This document shows positions 37,611 to 45,987 of a DNA stretch of 64,000 bases, one piece after another (positions within the stretch are counted from its first letter, which is position 1; the number at the start of each line of letters is the position of its first letter). The stretch comes from Oscillospiraceae bacterium (GTDB taxonomy: Bacteria > Bacillota > Clostridia > Saccharofermentanales > Saccharofermentanaceae). The translations under genes and the position numbers were made by a program. The notes beneath the pieces were generated by a model. That model was not told where the DNA came from. It worked only from the letters and a program-made list of their open reading frames with translations, and searched no databases. The DNA lies in contig SVIZ01000005.1 of the NCBI GenBank assembly GCA_015069205.1, positions 129,701 to 193,700 of the forward strand, read 5' to 3'.

Positions 37611-37965
37611 GCCGGGTAAAGTAGATTTTAATGACGGAGAGCATATAATATATGTGAATGGATCAATAAAAACCAAAGATACAGCGCTTGGCAGATTGAT
37701 GAATGATTTTTATTGTACTGAAGCTGATGATATGTGTTATGAAGAACTGTCAAGCAGAGTAAAGAAATATAAGGAATCGGCGGAAGGAGTTGAGAGTATG
37801 GGTTCAGTATTTGATGAGATAAGAGAAGAAGCAAGAAATGAAAACACCTGTGAAATTGCTTTGAAGATGATCAGCAGCGGAAAACTAACTTTGGAGGAGA
37901 TCTCTGAATATTCTGGTCTTCCGATTGAAAAAGTCAGAGAGCTCGCGCGAGAAAAGACGGCTTGA
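37600..37965 (+). pseudogene. C-terminal remnant of an Rpn/PD-(D/E)XK nuclease-transposase
   Basis: The 121 codons match only the C-terminal third of the Rpn (PDDEXK_2) family. INGSIKTKDT-like and LGRLMNDFYCTEADDMCYEEL lines, the KYKESAEGVESM stretch, and a terminal degenerate helix (ISSGKLTLEEISEYSGLPIEKVREL) are all present. The N-terminal nuclease core is absent, and the frame begins inside the end of the preceding DUF5688-like gene with GGAGG only a base or two from the ATG. This looks like a deletion or insertion that removed the catalytic part. It may be expressed by coupling but should not be a nuclease. Confidence 0.7.
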
Positions 37966-37983
37966 TCAGACGATCGATTAAGG

Positions 37984-38006
37984 ATCTCCGAATGGAGATT
38001 TTTTTT
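37984..38006 (+). terminator. First of two tandem terminators
   Basis: ATCTCC-GAAT-GGAGAT is followed by a run of seven T. Confidence 0.8.
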
Positions 38007-38015
38007 ATTTCACTT

Positions 38016-38042
38016 AAAGCAGCCCGAATGGGCTGCTTTTTT
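38016..38042 (+). terminator. Second tandem terminator
   Basis: AAAGCAGCCC-GAAT-GGGCTGCTTT with trailing T. It has the same GAAT loop as the first, ten bases away. Together they insulate the surface-protein gene. Confidence 0.85.
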
Positions 38043-38076
38043 ATTGCCTTATTACGGAGAAAAGAGAGGTAAAAAG

Positions 38077-41000
38077 ATGGTAAGAAAAAAGCAATTGATT
38101 GCATGCATGGTTGCATCGGTCTTAACTGTAAGCTCTATGCACGGATCGTTAATGGTCCTGGCAGATGAGTTTACTCCTGAAACTGAACCGCCTTCAGATG
38201 AACAGGCAGTGATTACCGAAGGTGAACCATGCATAAACAATGAGCCGGAAGAGACCGGAGTTAATGTAATTGAAGAAACATCAACAAATATAGTCTTTGC
38301 TGAAGATTCTGATGAGTACTATAGAACTGTATCAGAGCTCCCGGAGTCTGAGCGAATAATCGTAGATACATCGGACGATTTGGAAGGCGTAAATGCTTCG
38401 TCAGGTGTTTATTACGATGGAACTTATATTCTTTGTTTTGATTCGCAGGACAGTTTGTCTGATGCTGTTGAGTCACTGCGCGATGAAGGATATGAGTACG
38501 ATGTTGATGGTACATTCGGAATATGCGGCTTCTGGGATCTGCCAATAAAGCATGCGGAAATCAATCCGGAAGCTTCAGTCAGAGTAGCAGTTATAGATAC
38601 AGGATCTGATATTGCTAATGAGAAGTATTCTGTTATCGGCGAAGATCCCAATGACTATAACGGACATGGTACGGCCGTATCTGCTTATATCCTTGATGAG
38701 ACGAATGATGCTTATATCATTTCCATCAAGGCCATTGGTGATAACGGACAGGGATATATGACAGATGTCTATGCTGCCGTACAGATGGCTGAAGAGATGA
38801 ATGCCGATTATATCCTTATGGCCATATCGGTCAGAGACTGCGGTAATTATGAGCTGTTCAGAACACTTATTGAGGGCACAAACAGTACTGTAGTTGCATC
38901 CGCGGGAAATAACGGAACAGATGCAGCAGATTATTTTCCTGCAGGAATAAACGGGGTAATAACTGTCGGCGCAGTAAATGAAGACGGAATCTTAAACGGG
39001 AATTCAAACTATGGAGACGCAGTAGATTTCTATGCAGTTGCAGAATCGACTTCTGAAGCTGCAGCTAAAGCGTTGGGCATGCTTATTTCAGGCAGGGAAT
39101 CAGAACTTGCAACAGGTTATCTTGAACCTGAGCCGGAAAATAAGTTTCATCTTGTATTCAGAGCAGAAGATGATGAGGCGATGTTTGGCACGGATTCATC
39201 TATAGCCGGAGAAAATATCTATGTTTACCACAAGGACGATCACATTGATACTGTCAACATGATCGCCAATGCCGGCTACTGGTCCAGGAGTTTTTACTAT
39301 GCTGACGATGAACCTGAAGGAGATAAGTACCAGCAGTCTTATTACAATAAGGCACTTTATTGTATTCAGGATTCAAGACCGTCTCCTGATAACGTGGAGT
39401 ATCAGGCATATTCATATCTGTCAGAAATAGATTCAGACAGCAGAAAATATCAGATGATCCAGGCTGCAGGAGCATTCGGTCCTGGCGGATCCTTATATGA
39501 ATACGGCCTTGCGTGGTGGAAATCCCACGACCCATATGATCAGATGCTGCTCGTAAAAGATGCCAGCTCAATGTATATCGTTACGCACTATGCGATGGAC
39601 TGGTATTACTCAGACCAGACAACCGAATGGCCCGGCAATCAGGGATTCGGTGACCTCATGTTCGAGTATATGGATTATATCTACGGCGTTCGAACCGGTA
39701 CTATAACTATTCCCGGACTGACACTTGCCAATTGGTGGTGCGAGATCTATGAATCCACATGGAATGGTTCGTTTCAGGATATGGCACATGGAGATGTCAC
39801 GGCGACTCCTGTACAGATCACAGTAATGAAGGCTTCTTCTGACCCTGCTTTAGTTAGCGGTAATTCATGTTACAGCCTTGCCGGTGCAAAATATGGTCTA
39901 TATAAAGCATCCGATGATTCATTGATCTATACATTCGAGATCAATGCGGACGGAACATCAACTAATTATACTTTGAATCCTTTAGCTGACGGTTCAAATC
40001 TCTATATTAAGGAGATAGTTCCCGGAACGGGATATAAGCTTGATACTGCTAAGTATACGGTAAACTTAAGTTCATCCGTGAATAATGTGATTACGCTTAA
40101 TGTTAAGGATACGGCTGTCTCTTCGTCCGGTTCCTTATCACTGATTAAGCAGGATTCAGACGGCTGGATTTTAGTAACAGGTAAATCACTTGCAGGTGCT
40201 GTCTTCCGTATCGAATACTACGACAGGACTGACATAAGGATCACGTCCGATATTTCAGCGTTGAATTCAGCTTCGCCTAAAGCAACTGTAAATCTTGTGA
40301 CCAATACTAACGGTGCTGTCACCATCAATATAAATACTCTTAAAGCCGCAGATAAGAACGGGTATTTCAGTAAGCTTAACGCTCTTCCGTTAGGAACTTA
40401 TAAAGTTACTGAAGTTTCTGCACCGGTCGGTTATCTGAGATCTGATAAGCCCATGGTTATGTATGTTGCTGACGGTGGCGGCAATGCTTTAATGGGATAT
40501 GTTTACGACAACTCGGTATACAGTATGAGATCCAATTCAGAGATAGTATTGAATGAGCAGGCGAAGACCGGGTTTTATTCTCCGCAGAAATCTGCAACAG
40601 CCAATTCGGCTTTAATAGACGGGGTTCATTCCCTTAACGGGACAAAATATGGAATCTATTATAAGTCTAACGATATTCTCGTTTGTACAATCACGTTCGA
40701 TTCTAAAGGAGAATTATCTGAAGTTGAATACAATTCAATGGTTAAACCGGATAAGGTATGGAAGACAGGTGATAAGGGAATAGAACTTGCTGAAGGAGAT
40801 TACTATGCAAAGGAAATTAAAAGTGGAAGATGGTTCTTTGTTGACGGTGCTATTTATGAGTTTGCTGTTACTTCGGAAAACTCATACGGCATGAATTTTG
40901 AAGACCAGCCGTATAATCCACAGATCAGGACAATTGCCACGGATGCGGATACCGGTAACCACTATATGTCTTATAAAGATAAGGTAACGATCGAAGATGA

Positions 41001-42342
41001 AGTTTCTTATGAAGACCTGATCCCTGATGAAGAATACACACTTACCGGTATCTTATATAACTCAACGACGGGAGAAATCTACAAAGATCCTGAAGGTAAT
41101 ACATATACAAAGTCAGTAAAGTTTACTCCTGATGCATCTAATTCTGTCATTGCAAACGGTACAGTATCAGGAAGTGTAACTGTAAGATTTGAAGATGTTC
41201 TTGTTCCTTACGAAGAGATATCTATAGTTGTATTTGAGAGCCTGTATGAAGAACAGAATAATGTACGTATCGCATTCCATGAAGATATCAGCGATGCTGA
41301 CCAGACAGTTATAAGACGGGTACCTGAGATAAAGACAACTGCAACTGACAGCAATTCCGGAACCCATATCTTTGTTTATGAAGAATATGTATCCATAAAC
41401 GATATCGTAACTTATACGAATCTTAATCCGGGTGAAGAATATTATCTGACAGGGGTCTTATACAATGCTGATACAGGTGAGATCTATAAAGATGCTGAGG
41501 GAAAGACGTATACGGTAACTGGGAATTTTGTTGCAACAGCTGAAGACGGTGAGGAGACAATAACATTCAGGGATGTAATGGTTCCGCTAACTAAAACTTC
41601 TATTGTTGTATTTGAAGAACTGCATGAAGCATCGACGGGTGCGCTTATCATCTCTCATGCAGATCTGAACGATGAGGAGCAGACTGTAAGAAGACCTTCC
41701 TGTGTTACTTATGCGACCACATTAATAGGTGCAAAGTCATTTACAAACGATGAAGTAGTAACCGTAGTTGACCACGTAAGTTATGAGAATCTTGAAGCAG
41801 GTCAGACTTACTATGCAAAGGCTTCGTTGTTTACCTCATCCGGTGATGCAGTAATTAGTAAAGGCAACGAAGTAATTGCAGTTCAGGAATTCGTGCCTGA
41901 TTCTGATACAGGTATAGTCGAAGTACCGATCGAGTTTGATCCTGTTACACTTAAAGAGGGTGAACGGGTTGTGGTTATCGAGAATATCTACGATAAGTCA
42001 ACTGCTGAAGAGATCGAAGCAGGCGTGCAGACAGAAGACATCCATATTTTGGCTCATGAAGATCTAAACAATCTGGAGCAGAGTCTTAATGTTACTTCAC
42101 AACCTAAGATAACCAATACTCCTGAAATTACAGTTGTTCCGCCAATGCAGAACACACCTGAAGTTCCGGTGATTCCTCCCTTGCAGGATACACCGGGTAA
42201 AGATACGCCTGATATTCCTGCGCTAGGCGATGTCCCGGAAGATGAGCTTTTGATCTGCCTGGGAGTATCTTTTGTGGTCATTGGCGCAGTATCACTGGTA
42301 ATAGCAATAGAGGTAAAGAAGAATAGGATATATAAGAATTAA
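38077..42342 (+). CDS. Large surface protein: subtilase domain, thioester-like domain, SpaA and VaFE repeats
   Basis: The 1421-residue protein has a signal peptide (to about residue 29), an acidic stretch and a compact S8 subtilase domain. Its triad residues are visible as D174 (AVIDTGSD), H197 (NGHGTAV) and S326 (STSEAAA), with oxyanion N278 (SAGNNG). A region resembling a thioester domain follows (ALYCI, C429; VTHYAMDWYY), then SpaA/Cna-B-like domains (about 575-690, 695-830, 850-935) and three VaFE-type repeats (about 955-1340; VVFESLY, VVFEELH). A Pro-rich segment and C-terminal transmembrane helix (about 1390-1412) end it. There is no LPxTG, so anchoring is probably by the helix. The ATG at 38077 was preferred over 38044. 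Two terminators precede it. Confidence 0.8.
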   Translation: MVRKKQLIACMVASVLTVSSMHGSLMVLADEFTPETEPPSDEQAVITEGEPCINNEPEETGVNVIEETSTNIVFAEDSDEYYRTVSELPESERIIVDTSDDLEGVNASSGVYYDGTYILCFDSQDSLSDAVESLRDEGYEYDVDGTFGICGFWDLPIKHAEINPEASVRVAVIDTGSDIANEKYSVIGEDPNDYNGHGTAVSAYILDETNDAYIISIKAIGDNGQGYMTDVYAAVQMAEEMNADYILMAISVRDCGNYELFRTLIEGTNSTVVASAGNNGTDAADYFPAGINGVITVGAVNEDGILNGNSNYGDAVDFYAVAESTSEAAAKALGMLISGRESELATGYLEPEPENKFHLVFRAEDDEAMFGTDSSIAGENIYVYHKDDHIDTVNMIANAGYWSRSFYYADDEPEGDKYQQSYYNKALYCIQDSRPSPDNVEYQAYSYLSEIDSDSRKYQMIQAAGAFGPGGSLYEYGLAWWKSHDPYDQMLLVKDASSMYIVTHYAMDWYYSDQTTEWPGNQGFGDLMFEYMDYIYGVRTGTITIPGLTLANWWCEIYESTWNGSFQDMAHGDVTATPVQITVMKASSDPALVSGNSCYSLAGAKYGLYKASDDSLIYTFEINADGTSTNYTLNPLADGSNLYIKEIVPGTGYKLDTAKYTVNLSSSVNNVITLNVKDTAVSSSGSLSLIKQDSDGWILVTGKSLAGAVFRIEYYDRTDIRITSDISALNSASPKATVNLVTNTNGAVTININTLKAADKNGYFSKLNALPLGTYKVTEVSAPVGYLRSDKPMVMYVADGGGNALMGYVYDNSVYSMRSNSEIVLNEQAKTGFYSPQKSATANSALIDGVHSLNGTKYGIYYKSNDILVCTITFDSKGELSEVEYNSMVKPDKVWKTGDKGIELAEGDYYAKEIKSGRWFFVDGAIYEFAVTSENSYGMNFEDQPYNPQIRTIATDADTGNHYMSYKDKVTIEDEVSYEDLIPDEEYTLTGILYNSTTGEIYKDPEGNTYTKSVKFTPDASNSVIANGTVSGSVTVRFEDVLVPYEEISIVVFESLYEEQNNVRIAFHEDISDADQTVIRRVPEIKTTATDSNSGTHIFVYEEYVSINDIVTYTNLNPGEEYYLTGVLYNADTGEIYKDAEGKTYTVTGNFVATAEDGEETITFRDVMVPLTKTSIVVFEELHEASTGALIISHADLNDEEQTVRRPSCVTYATTLIGAKSFTNDEVVTVVDHVSYENLEAGQTYYAKASLFTSSGDAVISKGNEVIAVQEFVPDSDTGIVEVPIEFDPVTLKEGERVVVIENIYDKSTAEEIEAGVQTEDIHILAHEDLNNLEQSLNVTSQPKITNTPEITVVPPMQNTPEVPVIPPLQDTPGKDTPDIPALGDVPEDELLICLGVSFVVIGAVSLVIAIEVKKNRIYKN

Positions 42343-42344
42343 TT

Positions 42345-42378
42345 AAAAAGGGGTGAGCGGCATGTGCCGTTCACCCCT
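42345..42378 (-). terminator. Terminator of the aminotransferase gene
   Basis: AGGGGTGA (42350-42357) and TCACCCCT (42371-42378) form a long hairpin. On the minus strand it is followed by TTTTT, so it serves the gene at 42400-43590; it may also stop + strand transcription. Confidence 0.8.
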
Positions 42379-42399
42379 GATAAATAACTGAATAAGAGA

Positions 42400-43590
42400 T
42401 TACTGCTCTTTTCTGTGGCTGATGCCGAGTTCTTCTGCGACAGCATAGAATGCTTTTCTTGAGTTTCTGATGGAAACTTCAGAAACACAGAATGCAAGAC
42501 GGCAGTAACCGGGACGTGCAAAGCTTGAACCCTTAACGAGAAGGAGATTGTGTTTAGCGCAGATTGCTGCGAACTCACCGTCTTCAAGTCCCTTAGGTGT
42601 ATTCATGAAGATGTAGAGAGCGCCGTTAGGCTTAACTGCATCAAAGCCTGCATCTACGATGTTTGAATAGAGAAGGTTTCTTCTGTTCTCGTAGTTTGCT
42701 ACGTCAACCTTGGCGTAGATTGCCTTCTCGATAACCTTCTGCCAGATAGCGGGAGCGTTAACGCTTCCGAGTGTTCTGTTGGAAAGGACGATGGCGCCTG
42801 TGAGCTCGGCGTAGTCAGCACAGTTGGGTGATACTAGTGTATAACCGATTCTCTCGCCGGGGAGTGAGAGTGACTTACTCCATGAGAAGCAGATGATTAG
42901 GTTGTCGATATACTTGAGGGCGCAGGGAACTGCAGCTCCGTCGTATGCGAGATCAATATAAGGTTCGTCGCTGATTACATAGATCGTGTGATCCTGTTTC
43001 TTGAGCATGTCATTGAGTTCTGTAAGAAGCTCAGCGGGATATACAACACCTGAAGGGTTGTTAGGTGAGTTAACGATGATCGCCTTTGTCTTAGAAGTGA
43101 TTGCCTTCTCGATATCAGCGATGACCGGCATGAACTTATCGTCTGTCTGAACGATAACAACCTTGCCTCCGTGGTTTGCAACATAACCGTTGTACTCCAT
43201 GAAGTAGGGAGCAAGAAGGATGACTTCATCCTCTGGATCGAGAAGAGAGTGTAGAACATCGTTCATGGCGGATGCAGCACCGACAGTCATGCAGACAGCG
43301 TCAGCACCGATCTCAAGTCCGGATTCCTTGCTGCGCTTCTCGGCAACGATCTGTCTTGTGGAAGGATATCCTGCGTTGGGCATGTAGCCGTGCATTCCGG
43401 GCGTCGGATTATTTGCAAGATCCTTAAGAGCGTCGAAAACTTCCTTCGGGGGCTCCAAGTCAGGGTTGCCGATAGAGAAGTCGTATACGTTTTCAGCTCC
43501 GTAGATGGCCTTAAGTCTTCCGCCTTCTTCGAACATCTTGCGGATCTCAGAACCGCCCTTGAGGGATTCGATCATTTTCTTGGAAATCAT
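42400..43590 (-). CDS. PLP-dependent class I/II aminotransferase
   Basis: The 396-residue cytosolic aminotransferase has fold-type I motifs: NSPNNPSG, the SDEPYIDL Asp, the PLP lysine in SWSKSLSLPGER and a C-terminal Arg in GYCRLAF. Substrate specificity is not evident; aspartate or aromatic/branched amino acids are possible. It is preceded by AT-rich sequence and followed by a strong terminator. It is transcribed alone on the minus strand. Confidence 0.9.
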   Translation of the reverse strand: MISKKMIESLKGGSEIRKMFEEGGRLKAIYGAENVYDFSIGNPDLEPPKEVFDALKDLANNPTPGMHGYMPNAGYPSTRQIVAEKRSKESGLEIGADAVCMTVGAASAMNDVLHSLLDPEDEVILLAPYFMEYNGYVANHGGKVVIVQTDDKFMPVIADIEKAITSKTKAIIVNSPNNPSGVVYPAELLTELNDMLKKQDHTIYVISDEPYIDLAYDGAAVPCALKYIDNLIICFSWSKSLSLPGERIGYTLVSPNCADYAELTGAIVLSNRTLGSVNAPAIWQKVIEKAIYAKVDVANYENRRNLLYSNIVDAGFDAVKPNGALYIFMNTPKGLEDGEFAAICAKHNLLLVKGSSFARPGYCRLAFCVSEVSIRNSRKAFYAVAEELGISHRKEQ

Positions 43591-43667
43591 AGCAGTACCT
43601 CTAATTCAAAAATTATAGGAATAAATATAGCACAAATATCAGTTAAGAGTGAAAGAAGAATAAGAGA

Positions 43668-45329
43668 TCAGATCTCTTCGGGTTCCTTCCTGGTAATCTC
43701 TATATCGTAATACGGATTCTGCAGTCTGTTGACGAAGAATCTCTCAGACAAAGGCTTGTCGTAGTAGAAGGACTGGAAGAGGTTGCAGCCGCACATCATG
43801 AGATCGTCAGCCTGCTTCTGAGACTCGACGCCTTCGCAGATTACTTTATAGCCAAGGATGTTGGCAAGATTGATCATGTCATTTGTAATGATTCGGCCCT
43901 TCTGATCTTCAGGGTCAAATCTGTCGGCACCGATCTTAACGTAACTTGCATCCATGTCGTGAAGTAACGTAAGGGTAGACTGTCCCGTGCTGAACTTATC
44001 GAGTGTAACGAGGATTCCTGCTTCGCTTAAAGTGTGGCTTACGTCTCTCAAGACCGGCATTCTCTGTGTGAAGTCAGGCTCGGAGAACTCGATACCGATG
44101 AGCTTGTGGTCAACACCGTATCTGTCTACGACATCAAGAATGTTGTCTGCGATAGCTGAATTGAAGAGATGACGGCCGGAGAAATTGATCGTGATAGGTA
44201 CGGCCGGGATTCCCTGTTCCTGCCAGGACTTAATGTTCTTGCATACATTCTCAAGAACATAGAAGTCGATCTTGGTAACGATGCCTGAGTCGGTTGCGAG
44301 GGTGATGAATTCCTGCGGAGACATGATCTTGCCGTCAAGAGGCCATCTTGCCAATGCTTCAGCAGCATGGAGGCAGGGCTTGTCTTCGAAGCTTATAACG
44401 GGCTGGTAGTAAATGAGGAACTTATTCTCATTTAATGCCCTGGTAAGTGTCTCTGTATTGTTATGGTTTGATTCGTTGATCGCTTCTGAATAGTAGACGA
44501 TATCGACATTGTTTTTCTTTGAATAACTGAATGCCTGTGAGCATTCGCCCATAACGTGGTTGCCGAAGCGGTGGCTGGGTCGGATAGTCGTAATGCCGGC
44601 CCTGCAGCTGAATATATGCTCGAACCTGTCACCGCCGTATGTAAGGGAGACGGGAACGGATGCGATGAAGTTTTCAAGCTCTGCAAGTCTCGAAGTGTAG
44701 AGCACAACAACAAAGTTATCTCCGCCCAAGTGCACTGCGCATTCGCCTCTGTCGTAATCGGGGAAAGAATTGAGCTTTGCACCGAACAGCTTGATGGCAG
44801 AACCTGCGATGTCGGAACCGAAATATCTGTTGAGCTGGTTAACGTGTTTGATATTGATGAACGCAACTGAATATTTTGTTGCAACGCCTGTAGCGAACAT
44901 CTCATCGAATCTGTTGAAGAGATAATTCTCGTTATACATTCCAAACTCAATATCATTGTTGTAGATGAATGAATATTGTGTGCTGAGACGGTTTACGGCG
45001 ATCTTGCCTGCTACGCTGTTTTTGAAGATGCACTTGAATTCTTCCTGCTCGACAGTGAACTGGGGAGGAAACTGTGTATAAGTGAATCTTACTATCGTGA
45101 TAACGGAATCAGAGCTGCCTAAAGTAACTTCGAAATATTCCTGGCCGACGTTATCGGCAAGGTAATCGACATTCTTGTTGGTGGGTTTGCCGCCGACGTA
45201 CTGAGTATCTTCGATCTTAGCTATCGAAAGATAATCAGCATATTTAGAAAACTTCTCGTTGAATTTGCAATCAACACATTCATCGAGTGTCTCAAAAAAT
45301 GTCTTAATGTCTGGAGTGCCGGCGATCAT
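43668..45329 (-). CDS. GGDEF-EAL protein with degenerate active sites
   Basis: The 553-residue protein has an N-terminal region of about 130 residues without recognised motif, a GGDEF domain and an EAL domain. The diguanylate cyclase signature is GGDNF (202-206). In the EAL domain the EAL motif (324-326), N382, E414, K465 and E499 are kept, but DDFGTG reads DKFSTG (444-449), so one metal ligand is Lys. Both activities may be reduced; it may serve as a c-di-GMP sensor. There is no membrane helix. It is divergent from yraN, with a 98-base gap. Confidence 0.85.
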   Translation of the reverse strand: MIAGTPDIKTFFETLDECVDCKFNEKFSKYADYLSIAKIEDTQYVGGKPTNKNVDYLADNVGQEYFEVTLGSSDSVITIVRFTYTQFPPQFTVEQEEFKCIFKNSVAGKIAVNRLSTQYSFIYNNDIEFGMYNENYLFNRFDEMFATGVATKYSVAFINIKHVNQLNRYFGSDIAGSAIKLFGAKLNSFPDYDRGECAVHLGGDNFVVVLYTSRLAELENFIASVPVSLTYGGDRFEHIFSCRAGITTIRPSHRFGNHVMGECSQAFSYSKKNNVDIVYYSEAINESNHNNTETLTRALNENKFLIYYQPVISFEDKPCLHAAEALARWPLDGKIMSPQEFITLATDSGIVTKIDFYVLENVCKNIKSWQEQGIPAVPITINFSGRHLFNSAIADNILDVVDRYGVDHKLIGIEFSEPDFTQRMPVLRDVSHTLSEAGILVTLDKFSTGQSTLTLLHDMDASYVKIGADRFDPEDQKGRIITNDMINLANILGYKVICEGVESQKQADDLMMCGCNLFQSFYYDKPLSERFFVNRLQNPYYDIEITRKEPEEI

Positions 45330-45427
45330 AGAATATCCCTTATCGTTTACTGTGTTTAGATTTTATTCTTCTAAAACGTGCATTACAACAAAAAACAAAA
45401 TAATCAAAAAAATATAAGGAAATATAA

Positions 45428-45802
45428 ATGAAAAAGAATGATAAACGATTCAAACAATATGTCGGAACCAAAGGTGAGGAGGCAGCGGCAGGACTCCTTA
45501 GGGATAAAGGTTATAACATATTAAAATGTAATTATTCAGTACATAACGTGGGCGAGATAGATATAATCGCTGAAAAAGACAGCGATATACACATATTTGA
45601 AGTCAGAACCAGACGCAATCTCGGAAGTTTCCCTGACTCTGCTGAATCCGTAATGCATAAGAAGCGGATCAGGGTAATGAGGACGGCCGAGAGATTCGTT
45701 AACGAGAATGATCTGTTCGACCGGAACATCGTATTCGAGGTGATAAGGGTTACCCACGATGCACAAGGTAATATACTCAACATCGATTTTGTCCCTTTTT
45801 GA
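45428..45802 (+). CDS. yraN: YraN/UPF0102 family endonuclease-like protein
   Basis: The 124-residue protein belongs to the UPF0102 (YraN) family of predicted Holliday-junction-type nucleases: GTKGEEAA, GEIDIIAEKDSDIHIFEVRTR (D and E of a PD-(D/E)XK core). The last motif has EVRTR instead of the more usual EVK. The ribosome site is AAGGAA. Function is unproven in any organism I know well. Confidence 0.88.
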   Translation: MKKNDKRFKQYVGTKGEEAAAGLLRDKGYNILKCNYSVHNVGEIDIIAEKDSDIHIFEVRTRRNLGSFPDSAESVMHKKRIRVMRTAERFVNENDLFDRNIVFEVIRVTHDAQGNILNIDFVPF

Positions 45803-45873
45803 TGTGCAAAGTGCCGAATTTGATACAAAATGCATTTTTGATGATTAGAAATGCCATTTTGACAAGTTTTGTT

Positions 45874-45903
45874 TATTGCTTTAATTAAGCAATAGACTAT
45901 AAT
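45874..45903 (+). promoter_or_regulatory. Promoter with an internal palindromic operator before the aminotransferase gene
   Basis: A perfect inverted repeat (TATTGCTT-TAATT-AAGCAATA, 45874-45894) fills the space between TTGCTT (45876-45881) and TATAAT (45898-45903). A protein bound there would block RNA polymerase. The site lies about 90 bases upstream of the start codon, and no other copy was seen in the window. Confidence 0.55.
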
Positions 45904-45987
45904 TGGTGAGGTTTTGGGACAGAACCACTATGCAAAAAATGCAAGATTCAATTTGCAAAAATTCATTTTAAGGAAGGTTGGCCGATC

